From Fennellomyces sp. T-0311 (lineage: Eukaryota > Mucoromycota > Mucoromycetes > Mucorales > Lichtheimiaceae), in contig JALLLT010000057.1 of NCBI GenBank assembly GCA_025266875.1, positions 62,001-126,000 of the forward strand: DNA of 64,000 nt, read 5' to 3'. Each line of letters opens with the position of its first letter. Within the stretch, counting starts at the first letter, position 1. A model generated the notes under the pieces. It did not search any database, was not told the origin of the DNA, and worked only from the letters and a program-made list of their open reading frames with translations. Shown here piece after piece: positions 46,318 through 58,426 of this stretch. Made by a program: the position numbers and the translations under genes.

Positions 46318-48160
46318 AAAAAATAATCTAGTCAATAAAGTATATGTTCCGTGTGTACTTGTCTAACTACTAACTGGAAGAACATGTCTAGCTTCGTAAT
46401 CGAGATCTCACTAGCCAGCATTCCAAAGGCACCACATCTTTTTAAACGATTAATATTTGAGCGAGCTTGGCTCGTGTAACATGAATATTTAGATTGCCTT
46501 ACAATATGCAAACGAACTCAACGCCGCCTTTTCCGTTACCGTTGATCCAAAAATAAATCGACAGTCGTGACCATTCTGTACTGCTATATCAGTGTTAAAG
46601 TTCATACTGATGATGTTACCCCACAAAATGGGTTGCACAAAGCAATATCACAAACAGAACATCAAGGCAGCTCCAGATCTGAATGGCAATCAAGACAACA
46701 GTGCCTTATGCCTACCACGGCTGGTAGTTATCAAAAAACGTAAATGTCGATTCGTTCGTAACAGATCCTACAGACCAGTGCTACAAAAGAAGCGATCGTA
46801 TTACCTACACCATTGCCTTTGAGTAATCTAAAACGAGAGTAGTGCAGCCCTGTTGTGAGAGGTAGCCCACCTTAAGATCTCAAGCGACATAAGAGCCTTA
46901 TCGGTTAGTCAACGGTTCTTTTGTTTCACATCTCGTAAGTATATATACCTGTCTTTCTAGGAAAAGACGAAAATATATGTACGTACAAGTATATTACTTT
47001 GATGTACAATGCATACCAAATGGCACAGCTAATATCGTAAATATGATCATTGATAAATATGTAGAAATGCTAAAGGGTCTACTTCTTCAGAGCGATGGCG
47101 CTCAAAATATTACAGTAAATCATAAAAGCTGTGCCAAAAAAGTACATAAACATAGGTTTTCCAGTTAACCGGTGTATTAAGATATAATCTATATTACAGC
47201 CATCAGAAAGCATCACCAAGGTAGATATGTGCATATGGATGCTGTATGAGATACTAGGTCTGGCAGTCAAGTGCGACCAGGGCAACGCCTTTTATTCGGA
47301 CTAAAGTCGTGCCTAGTTTAATGGAAAATTTGCGAACTATTCGGCCCGTGTTTCATTGTTATACAGGAAAGGCTTGTATGGCAAGCTTTCCGTCACCGGA
47401 GTAACGTCATAGTGTCTCCAAATCACCCATGATCATGACAGAAAATCCTGCTGCAATTACTACCGGTTAAAGTGCAAGCTGAGTTTGCTGTTAGGAAACT
47501 TGTGTTACCATGCCGATGCAGCAGCGCAAGAGTCACTAAAGCTTTTGTGTGAGTACCCTTCGCGTAAAGCGGTCGCGGTTGATGCATAATTATATGCCTC
47601 GTGTCCGAGCATGAGCGTGCTATTATTGAATAGTGCTATTTTAAGGCCATTTTGAAATAGACAGCAATGACAAGGGGCACAGAAGTACAATGGAAAAGAA
47701 AGTTGTTGGCTGGATTGTCGTGGAATGCAAAAGAACAGCGTCGGTGTTTTCTAACAGTGTCACCACCGATGCTGTGTGCCGCTTGAAGAATCACAGGATC
47801 AAAAAGAGTTGCATGGATAAGGTCCTGTTCACAGATGCCTTCCCTGTACAAAAAAAAAAAATAGGAGGACCGTGGTCACTTCACAACTTTCCAAGATTCG
47901 AAAAAGCAGGCGTCACGACTAGCGTGAAACTGCATAAAACGCATGGGTTGGATGACAAAAAAGAAGGCGATCTATAGATTGAACTGCGGTTGAGCATCAT
48001 CATGACACACAGGAACCATCTCGTAAGCGTGATATGAATGCCTCCTTGGTGGTCATGCGATCCGAAGCAGGAGGGATCCACAGCACCAAGGCAAAAAAAA
48101 GTCCGACCTGTGTGCAATGAAGCGAGTTCTTTCAAAAAGAATAAAGTAGTCCTTCCCTCT
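46318..48160. other. Intergenic region, 1.8 kb, nothing recognised
   Basis: Short open frames on both strands (46592-46822, 47690-47977, 48231-47881 on the minus strand) look like chance. No repeat with clean ends found. Confidence 0.4.
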
Positions 48161-48164
48161 CTCC

Positions 48165-48955
48165 ATGAATTCCGAATAGTACAGTATACAGACAGGAACC
48201 CTGCAATGCTGTTGTAACTAACGGTCCACACTATGCAGCGATTACCTCTTCAAGCTCCTCCTGATTGGCGATTCAGGCGTTGGTAAATCCTGCCTTTTGC
48301 TCCGTTTCGCTGATGACACCTACACGGAGAGCTACATTAGCACTATTGGCGTTGATTTCAAAATCAGAACCATCGAGTTGGAAGGCAAGACCGTAAAACT
48401 TCAAATCGTAAGGACCAAGCTCTTTTTTCTTTGTCACTCAAACGGTTGTATGAAAAAAAGAAACTTATATATTACTATAGTGGGATACTGCAGGACAGGA
48501 ACGTTTCCGTACGATTACGTCGTCGTATTACCGCGGGGCTCATGGCATCATTGTGGTGTACGATGTTACGGATCAGGACACATTCAACAATGTGAAACAG
48601 TGGATGCAGGAAATTGAGCGATACGCTGCCGAGGGTGTGAGCAAGTTGTTAGTGGGCAATAAGAGTGACATGGAGAAGGCGGTTGACAGCGAACAAGCCA
48701 AGGTAAGTACCATGGTGATCAAAGGCCCAGGCAAAACACTCAACCAACACCTAGGAACTGGCGGATTCGTTGAATATACCATTTTTGGAGACTTCGGCCA
48801 AGGACTCGTCGAACGTGGAACAGGCGTTCTTGACGATGGCCAAGCAAATTAAGGACAGTTTGGGCAGCACCATGCAGCAGCAGCAGCCCAAATCGACGGT
48901 CAGCGTTGGCCAGGGAGCGGCAGTCCAGCCCAAGCAAGGTGGAGGATGCTGCTAA
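48165..48955 (+). CDS. YPT1: Rab GTPase YPT1 (Rab1)
   Basis: Exons 48165-48178, 48239-48407, 48481-48702 and 48755-48955 give 201 residues. The first exon has only 14 nt (MNSE plus two bases of Tyr). G-boxes: GDSGVGKS (P-loop), effector region [38 protein letters not shown] and ETSAKDS. The C-terminus ends GGGCC for double geranylgeranylation. The sequence matches Ypt1/Rab1, which drives ER-to-Golgi traffic and autophagy. The start at 48165 is chosen because the tiny exon restores the typical [14 protein letters not shown]-terminus. A polyadenylation-like AATAAA lies at 49019-49024. Confidence 0.95.
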
Positions 48956-48960
48956 ATATA

Positions 48961-48995
48961 CACACAGGCACACACACACACATATATATATATAC
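48961..48995. repeat. (CA)n(TA)n microsatellite in the YPT1 3' region
   Basis: CACACA units running into TATATA, directly after the YPT1 stop codon. Confidence 0.9.
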
Positions 48996-49153
48996 GTTTG
49001 TTTCTCTCTTTCTCTTAGAATAAAGGTCGTGCACATCATCTTATGCGTTGGTTACTTCATCGGCCATGACTCAAACCCGATATGCCGGTTGTTTTTTTTT
49101 CTTTTTTTCGTTGGGCCTTTCCTTTTCCTTAGCTTTACCTCTTTTCTTAAACC

Positions 49154-50236
49154 ATGCTCTTCGGATGGGATTGGCAGCAGCTCGACCCTAGATTTTCTGC
49201 CCAATTCTATTTCGTCTACGGCAAGACCCCCCTGTCCGAAGTATGGGTGGTGTACATGAGTTGGGTCGCTTACTTCACAGGCATCATCGGCATTCGGTGG
49301 ATTATGGCACAGCGGCAGCGCTTCGACCGGAAGATTCATTCGTGGGCAGCCGCTTACAACGCCATCATGTTTCTGCTGGTCGGCTGGGTCTGGGTGACAG
49401 GTGTACAAGCATTATGGAGCGCCGTGGAGGTAAAAGGACATGTCCATATAAGGGAAGCGAACTAAACAGGGATAAACCAATAAGGGCCTGGGATGGTCGC
49501 TGTCAAGGATGAACTGCAGCCGACACACAGGGGAAGGCCACGAATTCATGTTTTATAGTATGTACATATACTACCTGCTACGGTTCATCACGTTTTTCGA
49601 CACGGTTATCTTGGCCCTGCGCAAGGTGAATCGCTAAAGTGTGGGGAATTTTCGTGGGTCACTCACCGCGCTACACTCGATATAGAAAGGGATTGCGTTT
49701 TTTCATTGGTATCAGAACATGGTTGTCATCTTGATGCTGTGGACCTGGTTACAAGGACAGAGTATATTTGGAAGGTAGCTGCGTGACCACGACGATATAA
49801 CCCCCTTCTTTTGATGACACTTTATTTGCTTTAGCACGGCCACCAACATCATTGCCTTTGTGCAATTATTCAGGCACCTTTACTTTTTCTGGAGATCCGT
49901 TGGGTGTCAAGTCGCGTTCCTGAAGGTTAGCGTTTTATTAATCCTGCAAGCGCCAATGCTTAATGCCCTTGTAATATGCGACGGCTATAGACCATGCTGA
50001 TATGGCTCGAGCAAGCGCGCTTCGGTGCAGGCGTGGCATTGACAGCGTATCAGATGTGCACCTGTCCGCAATCCAGCGGGCTGGTACTGACCGCGAGTCT
50101 GAATGTGACAATGATCTACATGGCCGTCAATAGCATCGACAGTCCCGTCGCGACCACGAGGGATTTGATCCGAAAAGGGCGCAGCCACAAGAGTCGGTAC
50201 GTCAGCAGGAGCAGGAACAAAGCTGTACTACGTTGA
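49154..50236 (+). CDS. ELO-family protein lacking the HxxHH box
   Basis: Exons 49154-49429, 49485-49625, 49686-49774, 49835-49925 and 49991-50236 give 280 residues, the usual ELO length. The layout follows fatty-acid elongases (ELO/SUR4): several helices, YIYYLLRFITFFDTVILALRK (family: YYLSKFYELLDTVFLVLRK-like), then the position of the catalytic box, which here reads FFHWYQNMVV in place of the family HxxHH, and the following LMLWTWLQGQS. The downstream segment NIIAFVQLFRHLYFF replaces the usual N-x-x-VH-x-x-MY-x-YY pattern. ELO enzymes condense malonyl-CoA with fatty acyl-CoA in the ER, and the histidine box is essential, so this copy is probably not a classical elongase. The C-terminus is basic (RKGRSHKSR), as in ER retention tails. 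Confidence 0.78.
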
Positions 50237-50354
50237 CAAAAGAGTCCGATCTACTCCACACTGATTGTTTTTGGTAAAAAAAATAAAAACGACACACTGC
50301 TTTTCTTTTCTTCTTCTCGCTTTTTCCCATCCCCTTCTTTTTATTTTCACCGTA

Positions 50355-53041
50355 ATGTCGCAAGACGAGAATAAATCTGATGTTCTCATAGTCGGCGCAG
50401 GTAAAGCAAACAAACAAACAAACAAATGCACGGACCTGCCTCGTAATGTCGTCTTTCTTTGTCATAGGCCCAACCGGACTGTACGCCGCCTTGCTGCTGA
50501 GTCATATGGGTTGCTCTGTTTGCATCATCGGTAATGTTCCCAAAACATCAGCTATTCATTAATGGCTCACACACGGAGAAAAGACAAAAAGAGTGCCGAC
50601 ACTCCATCAACGAATCCCACGTACCTCTGGTCACCACGATCACTGCAACTGTTGCAAGCCTTCGACCTTGTCAATCCGTTGCTGGAACATGGCGTGCGTC
50701 ACTGGGGATTAGAGACATACACCAACAAAGGCAGTGGCAACGCAGCAGTGACGGCCAGCCGCCATAAGCATCCTGTGTGGGAAAACGAAGCAACCGAGTT
50801 CAACTGGAGTTTGTCATGCGAAAGTGGCCAAGTATGTCGAGTGATTTCCGACGCGTTGGATCAGCGCCAAGGCGTGCGTGTGCGTTACAATCACGAGCTG
50901 GTTGATCTGGAGGACGAAGGAGACACATGTGTTGCCACCATCATTTCGAACGACAATGCGTCGTTTTATTGGAAATCACAGATCGTCCTCGGGGCAGACG
51001 GGACACGCAGCTTTGTTAGACAGAAATTGGGTAGGTCTTGGTTACACACCATCCATCCCTCTCTGCCTCACACGTTATTTTCACAGGCATCGCTTATGAA
51101 CGTCGGAAATCAGCCTCGGTGCTATATACTATTGAGGCCACTGTCACAACAAACTTCCGTGCTGCCCGCACAATGGCCGCCGTCAGCAAAGGCAGAAACT
51201 CGCTAATTTATATTGGTAAGGCTATTTCTTTTTCACCTCTGCGCACCTCTGCGGACTTTGAAGCTTATTTCCCTTTTTCTAAAAAAAAGGCCATCGAGAC
51301 AACAAGGCATACATTTCCTTCGAGCATAAGCCGAGATGGAGCAAGCTGACCATTGACGACGATGTGCCTCTCCTGCTGGCCCAGAGGCATGTCAAATCGT
51401 TGATGGAGCCCTTTCAAATTGAGTTTAACAAGGTGCACTCGTATCGGCGTTGGACTGGTAAGAAGGTTTCCCAATGTTCGCGGCCCAACATGAACTTTAA
51501 CTGGGTAACAACTTGTTCCTATAGCGACGGAACGAATGTGTGAGGAGTTCAGTGTGGGTCGACGGTACTTCCTGGCGGGAGGCGCGGCTCAATCGGTTTG
51601 CCCTGAAGGCATGGTGTCATCAGACTTGGGTTTGGAGCAGGTCAACAACCTTTGCTGGAAGCTGTGTTTATGCTTGAAACACCGCGGATCACCTGAACTC
51701 TTGGATACCTACGAAGTGGAATGTCGGTCCAAACTCCAAGATACCCTCCAAGCGTCTAATGCCCTGATGCATCTGTTCAGCCACAGCACGCCCCCGTCGG
51801 GCTTGGGCCTCAACTCCACACCAAGTCGCGAACTGATCTATATGCTGAGTCGGAACAAGCACGGGCTCATTGGCGAAGCGCCGTACCATGCCAACTTGTT
51901 GAACATTGACACCGCTAGCACATTTTCGGTATCTACGACGGACGAGACTGATTTGCAGATGGTCACGACGGCATTCACACAGCGTGCCCAGAGCAAAATC
52001 GTATCTGGTGCACCAGGCACCTTAGCGCCCAATTCCAAACTTAAACCATACACTTTGTTCACACTGCTCGTCAATGTCAGAGAAATGCCCACGCCTCCTG
52101 GTAGCATTGTAAGTGGTAAACAAGCTCCGGAGAAGGATGACCGCCCTCCTCGTTCGCGACGATGGACGCGCGCACGGTCCAATTCCACCAGTAGCACATC
52201 CAACACAACCAGTTGGTTATTGGCCCCAATCAAGAAACGCACAAGCAACCCACCCCCGAGTCCCCCCGTTAATCCTACATCACCCACCACCGCCGAGCGA
52301 TGGCGAAAAATCAAACAGAACCAGTACAGTTTGTTGGATCGCATGACACAGAATGCTTCATCGTCGGCATTCCGCGTACTTGTCTTTTGTCAATCGCTGA
52401 ACGATCCGGAGAATCTCGCGACATTGCAACGGTTTAGACGACATTTGGAAGAATCACACTCGTTTGTGCAGCGATATGAGAAATTGAATTCAAGCCATCC
52501 ACTGCTATCCGCTGCATGGATGTTTGAAGAAACCAACAAGCGCAGCTCCACCATGTCGTTGTCGTCGATATCCCGTTCATCTATTTCCAGCAACAACCGA
52601 TTCTTTTACTCGCCACCAACTTCACCTGTATCCACTGCCCGCACATCACTCGACCAGCCCCGTTCCACTTCATCCTTTGACTTCCGACCACCGGACGTGA
52701 CCACCACGGCGTCCAATATGTTCACGTTCACATACATTACCTCCTCGAGCAAGACGGAAATCATAAAGTTCCTTAGTGACACCAAGCCAGCGATTGTGCA
52801 TGCCACTTTCCCACTCGGTCTCGACAAAGTCTATCTCGATCACGATCAACAGTCGCACACGCTGTACAACATCAAGACTCCCTCCGTAGTCATCGTCCGT
52901 CCCGACGGTTACATAGGCACAACCATAAGCATCAATGACCTGAACTTTGAAAAACTTGATACCTATTTCGATACATTCCTGCGACCGCCGATCGACATGA
53001 CCAGTGCTGCTGCAATGGCTGCCGATTATTACGACTTGTAA
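50355..53041 (+). CDS. PHBH-fold FAD monooxygenase-like protein with thioredoxin-like C-terminus
   Basis: First exon MSQDENKSDVLIVGAG, second GPTGLYAALLLSHMG complete the FAD-binding GxGxxG motif. The third begins after IID and runs through LWSPRSLQLL to LGADGTRSFVRQKLG (DG motif). Two more exons hold YERRKSASVLY and FEHKPRWSKL. The last exon (51523-53041) holds RRYFLAGGAAQSVCPEG, the position of the second FAD motif, in which the usual GDAAH is GGAAQ. It ends with a long Ser-rich insert, then a thioredoxin-like domain (KVYLDHDQQS, SVVIVRPDGYIG) as in phenol 2-monooxygenases. Introns near 50401-50466, 50532-50579, 51031-51087, 51215-51289 and 51460-51524. Family members hydroxylate phenolic substrates with NADPH. 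Loss of the Asp in the FAD motif makes activity doubtful. Confidence 0.8.
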
Positions 53042-54373
53042 ATTTAATATGCCCCCATTTCCCCATTGTACTATATAGCATTATGTTACTCAAAAAATTT
53101 TCCAACAAACAAAAAGTAATTGCACATGCTATTCCGGTGTCAACCGTTTCCCGCCATGCGTCTCTGGTTTCATATGTTCCTGCTAATTAACGACATGCAG
53201 TCCAATATTCCTCTTCTTGGGTTTGCGCTTCCCAGGCTCGCAATCGTGAATCTGAAATTGCCATGTGGGTTTTCGCGTGGAGAAAGTACTTTGACGATGG
53301 CCATTGTTGCTGAATACTGCATTGCCCGTCAACGTATCCATGGAACGAAAAATAAAGGTAAATCAGCTGTGATGGCTTGATCTTATCACGGGATGTTGCT
53401 TTAGGCATAGTCAAGTAACGGTTCTCCAAGCTGATAGCGTAGAGATATTGAGAGTGGCTAATAATGCAAAAATACCAAATGTGGCGCAATTCATATCTTC
53501 AGTAAAAGGAAAGAGACACAACTGGGTGGCTGATCAAATGTGCCTCCAAAGTTTATTCACAGGCTCATGTGAACCCTAAACTCTGTGTCACAAAGTGGTG
53601 TTTGCTCCCAACAAAGCCTACTTTCAAGGATGCCAAGCATAGGTCTCCACAAATAGTGGAATTTTGCCATATAAAAGTTAAATACATACATATATACTTT
53701 GTCTTTGACCTCCAATGTAGGTGCGTACCCTCATCAAATATCTAGAGCACTTTTCATCTCGAAAGACAATGTTTCCTTGGTGCACCACCGGAAGAAAGAT
53801 CCCGGACCATCGTTTGTCTACATGATCACAAGAGACACTCTGTCGTAGAATAGCTAAAAATATCTTTCCTCGCTCGTTTTGTTCAATCGTGTGCCACGGA
53901 TGACGATAACACAGGCAGATACATACAAAAATGTAATAGTTGCGGAACACAAAGTCTCTGCGGAAGAATTTTACCCCACTTTATCAAAAAAAGTTAGCTT
54001 CCTCAGTTTCCACACTTGTTCCTTATTCCAATTGCGTAAAAAAAATATTAAGAAGCATAAATCAACTCTTAAATGGCCAACAACCGAAAACGGTATATTG
54101 AAACTTAATGGCTAGCTTATTGAAATTTCGCTTTTTACAGTAGGCGGAAGCACAAGAACAATCTAATCAGTCATGGCAAAGCCCATCTTTGGTCCAGCCA
54201 CTCATGATGACAGTCATGTTGGGGACGTTGACCTAAATTGGTAATCCGACCTTGGACTACATCATCTAGGCTTCCTTTTGGATTGTGCTCAGCCTTGCCG
54301 CTGCTATTATTATGGTTTGGCTTAGCTACTAGTGCTTTATATAGCTTCTTTTTGTGGTGGCGCATCCAAAGTG
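53042..54373. other. Intergenic region, 1.3 kb, nothing recognised
   Basis: Short open frames only. No repeats with defined ends. Confidence 0.4.
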
Positions 54374-54397
54374 TATATATATATATATATATATATA
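54374..54397. repeat. (TA)n tract upstream of the small secreted gene
   Basis: Twelve TA units about 60 bp upstream of the start at 54457; may serve as or contain the TATA element. Confidence 0.9.
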
Positions 54398-54456
54398 CTT
54401 TTTGACAATCGTTCAACAAATACATATATCTGATCAATCAACGTAAATATCCGACC

Positions 54457-54742
54457 ATGAAATACCAACTTGCATATATCCTTACCGTTTTTGTTCTGCT
54501 TGCCTGTATGACAATGAGTAAGGTTTTGACAGACCAAATGTACCGAAGAGTTATTGACAGGATCTACTTTAGATGTACTTGCTGCACCTGGCGTTTCTAT
54601 CGGCCGTGGTGGCAGTCCCAAACCGCGGAGAGGAGGCGGCGGTAGCGGTGACAGCGCAGCTGCATTAGGAGGACCATTGAACATTCAACTATTGTTGGTG
54701 GCGGTTATTGGAAGTGCACTGTATCTTGCTCGTCAACGATAA
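54457..54742 (+). CDS. Small glycine-rich secreted or GPI-anchored protein
   Basis: Exons 54457-54517 and 54561-54742 give 80 residues. The N-terminus MKYQLAYILTVFVLLACMTM is a signal peptide. The middle is Gly/Ser-rich and basic (GRGGSPKPRRGGGGSG). The C-terminus is hydrophobic (NIQLLLVAVIGSALYLA) with a short basic end, which fits a GPI signal after GDSAAALGG, or a second membrane helix. Splicing at 54518/54560 restores this reading; without it both halves look random. No family recognised. Confidence 0.68.
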
Positions 54743-55586
54743 TGCGTTTATATTGAGCAGCTATTTATACATACATCCTCAATTCTTCTGTAATATGTAC
54801 ACTGCATTTCCCCCCTTTGTTAATATCTACCTATTCATAACACTTGCTAGATCTATTGTATACAACGGCAGAATCGTAATAAATTACGAATATATTTTCA
54901 TCAAAACATGTATATACGCAATGATGCCGAAAAAGCCTTTTTTTTTACAATCCATATGCGTAGTTGTGGCGATCTTGGAATTCTTTTGTCCATTATTCCG
55001 CCACTAATTAGAGAGCGATAAGTACGTACGATATTAATAAACATAGGTCATATATCAATATAGATCACCGCACACTCCAGTATTTTGATCTCAATATTGT
55101 GGCGTTCAGTACGAGGTAGGTTGTTGACAGTAAGATATATCGCATCACATGAATAACCACAGTCAAAGGGACCAACCCAGTCGACGTTGAGCGTGGGCAA
55201 CAAAGAGTCCGGACCGTTGGCAAATCGTTCATTGTGCTCATCCTTGAGCTATCGCCGCATGGTTCCATGGAAAATGCGACATACATACCATTGTCATTCT
55301 CCTCGCCATCACTTTCCATCGGCTTACCATCAACAGGATTCTCGGCCACATCGGCATCCATCGAAGCGACAAGTTCAGCTATAGATCAACGCTGCCAGTG
55401 CGTTCATAACATGAATTGCCATCAACTGCTCGACTGCTCCGCGATTGCGATGCGCTTTATATGTCTGTCCCGCCACAAACACACCATGACTATTCGACTG
55501 GAGGAAATCCGTACAAAAGCAGAGAAATAATTGCTGCGAGGGCATTAGATAACAGGTAATCAAGAGCTTCAAGAGATGTAATGAAT
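54743..55586. other. Intergenic region with possible decayed coding sequence
   Basis: On the minus strand, 55361-55065 reads MDADVAENPVDGKP and ESDGEENDNG, which looks acidic and coding-like but has no recognisable family or partner exons. Confidence 0.35.
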
Positions 55587-55816
55587 CACCGTAAAAAATC
55601 CTTCAGATATTCTGGGCATTTCTGGGGATAATCTGGGGATAAAGGAGACGCTAACCGATTTTGAGATCTTGTGTAGCAGCGTTGGGCAGATTTTGGGATA
55701 TTCTGGGATTCGCTTGGGTCGCAAGCACAGCCTGTGTTACTCATATGTTGGGATTTCGCTATTATCCCAGAAGATCCCAACATCCCCGAAATCGCCCAGG
55801 CGGATTTTTTACGGTG
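55587..55816. mobile_element. MITE-like element (CACCGTAAAAAATCC ends)
   Basis: 230 bp with exact 15-bp inverted ends CACCGTAAAAAATCC. The interior is rich in TCTGGG and CCCAGA motifs arranged symmetrically. The target duplication is not clear. No transposase in the window shares these ends. Confidence 0.75.
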
Positions 55817-56715
55817 ATATAGAATTTCTGTCGCATTTTTAGATCTTTGTTTATATATACCTTGATCTTTCACTTATGATGCACTACACGAAAATAGACA
55901 TCGATTTGAACGCGTAATCCTTCCCGTGGCATCGTGCTTTTTCCTTATGTAAACATGTCTTTCCGTTTGCCCTTCCTTTGACAAAACGGATTGATCATGC
56001 TATGCCAAGTTACGAAACGATTGACCAAGACGTTTTCGGATTCCTTGGAATTTACTAATCTGACACGGATCTGCATAAATGCGGTGATAAAAATAGCGTG
56101 TTGCATAATATCATTCTACTGCTCGGAAAACTTGATGCCATGTATCACATTGCCACGATGATCGGAGACTGTGTTGGCATTGTCAACCAAAGAAGTGCCG
56201 TGTCACCTCTGACTGAAAATGTCAACCAATGGACGAAAGCGACGCGTGTCCTACAGCAGGTAAATGTGTTACTATTGGTGGTCGAAAATATTCCGTCCGT
56301 GCTTACCATGGTATCCCAACAGAAAAGGAAGTATCTAAATCAGAAGTATTACAAAAGTGATGTTGCTAGATGATTCAAAACCTTACTTACCTTTCAATTC
56401 GTACATTGATGGCGTTCATATCGATAACAGACCTAAAACAATAATGAGCTTTCTTCCGTGCCTAAGATTAATTGACGAACTTACACGCTATCACGACTTG
56501 CACAAAGAGTAACATGCAATCTAAGAGAAGCAAATTATTACTTTGACACATTCAAAAGCTTGGAGAATAAATTTAACGCGGCCAAGCGGAATTTGATGTA
56601 TTCCTCACATTGTTTTGTGGCCAAAATCCCCAGGATAGACCTGTACAGCCCGGTAGAATTCACCAACGGAAATGGAGAGTTGTAAGATTGAACCAATGAT
56701 AACGCCGGTAAGCTG
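55817..56715. other. Non-coding or decayed stretch
   Basis: A 91-codon plus-strand open frame (56098-56373, LDAMYHIATMIGDC and QQKRKYLNQKYY) may be part of the remnant that follows. Family not recognised. Confidence 0.35.
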
Positions 56716-57640
56716 ATGATCAGCTGTTCTCCGAGTCTGCAAATCGTGCACACCCTCTGCTTTCAGGACCTGACCGACAATGATCATCGAAACAACATTG
56801 CGACGATCAGAGACAAGCTTAAAAGCGACTTCCCCGAGTTTAAACCACCCTTCTTCAGCCATGTGGAAAAGCACCTATCACAGAAAGTGACATTCACCTT
56901 GTCCCCCTGGAAAAACCTGAGACCTGGAAAGGTACCCAGAGCGTTACGGAACAGCGACGTGCCTTTGCGACAAACTCCACCGTAGTGGTGTAGATTACCG
57001 AAAAAACTGTATGAACTTGAGAAGATTTGTCGTTTGCTTTAATGATTGTTTCCGGAAAGAAAAGATCAATGAAGTATAAGCCCTAATACGTGGTGTCACC
57101 GGTCTTTTTCCCGTGTACGCAGCTGTTTCATTTACCGGAAAACTAGACGGGTTCTCTGTCAAAATTGGGCAGGTTTTCTCGGACACCATGTTTGATATCG
57201 TACAGCAAGTCTGGTCAAAGCCCACAGATAATCGTTTTTACGTCTGAGCGAACTGCCTCTGGAATCCATGGTATGCTCTCACTAAGTTCAAGGAGTCAAC
57301 TCGTGGTGCTTCTGTGTTGACAGGCAGGTTGACCTGATGATTCCATCTATGGCCACGGCGGATTCGCATATCATGCTTCATGCTGATGTGTGGGTTGGTC
57401 GTGGCCAATTTTTCTATCTAATCGCTTAGCTGATTGGCATCCGGATCATATTCCGATTTGCCCCGTGGTAAATAGGAAGATTCTAAGGGAACGCGGTCTT
57501 CACAAAAAGTATGTATTTATTAGGGTTTTGACAATGCATCGTCCATCTTTTGTAACTTTCTGCGTATGTTCACATGGAGTTCGCCCTCCGTTACACCTGC
57601 TTTTATGGCGTCGAACCGCGAAGCATTGTGTTCCACGAGT
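56716..57640 (+). pseudogene. Degenerate coding remnant of unknown family
   Basis: Reading on the plus strand gives a clear segment (LCFQDLTDNDHRN, IRDKLKSDFPEFKPPFF and HLSQKVTFTLSPWKNLRPGK, 56716-56985). Further on, interrupted by stops, PSMATADSHIMLHADVWVG and GQFFYLIA appear near 57340-57430. The pieces look like one decayed gene. I do not recognise it; location among transposons suggests a mobile gene. Confidence 0.4.
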
Positions 57641-57649
57641 ATCTGAAAA

Positions 57650-58426
57650 TCGATGAATCAGTGATGAAATCTTTAGAATAAAGCAAATGTTACCTGTGCC
57701 ATATGATACTCGAAGTTCCCAAGTGCGTATGAAATTCTTCTGGGATCCCTTGTGCATCGGCCTGCAAGCACATCTCTCGTAGCTTTCGGGACTTTTGTCG
57801 ATCGAACATCACGCTGTTGTGTGATGCGCTGGCTGGTTTTTCCTCTCCGATCAAAAGGTCTCGTTGGTCACTCCGTGAGAAATCCACTCGGTTGTATTCG
57901 CGCGAAGCTTGCCTTCAGATCTGTACTTCCGTTAATTATATGCCTTCATTCGAATTTGTTCATGACATACCTGATAATTTGATTATTTTTGTTATAGAGG
58001 AATATTTCGTCGTACATGTTCCCCAATACATGAATTCGCAATCAGTCTTCCAACCTTTTGCCGTCATCGAGTTTTCCGGTGCAATGAAGGTGCAGCCTAC
58101 AGAGCATGTTAACACATTATTTAGCCAAGAACTTTTTCACGTACATATTGTCAATTGCACTGCGTATATCGTAAACGCAGTCTACCTTTTTACCACCGGT
58201 AGGGAGGGTATCGTAATGATGGATCTGCAGCATTTGTACTGCAGATCTTTTAAGATCTCTTAGAACAGTGTACCTCACTACCAGCATACAAATAGATAAT
58301 TTGGCGCTCTAGATATATTCCTGTACGACTTTCCAACGCTCGTCATCGGTTGATTTCGGCGTGGTTAAATACAGTTCGACACTACACAGCCATTAGTTAC
58401 CACACTTTACTGGCGCGCAAAAAACC
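57650..58426. other. Stretch between the remnant and the KDZ gene
   Basis: A 148-codon plus-strand open frame (57817-58263) is present but lacks recognisable features and I do not support it. A TGCAG...CTGCA inverted pair lies near 58226-58246. Confidence 0.35.

Noticed and set aside
57817..58263. Plus-strand open frame of 148 codons
   Set aside because: No domains, odd composition, and located between decayed elements; not supported without homologues.
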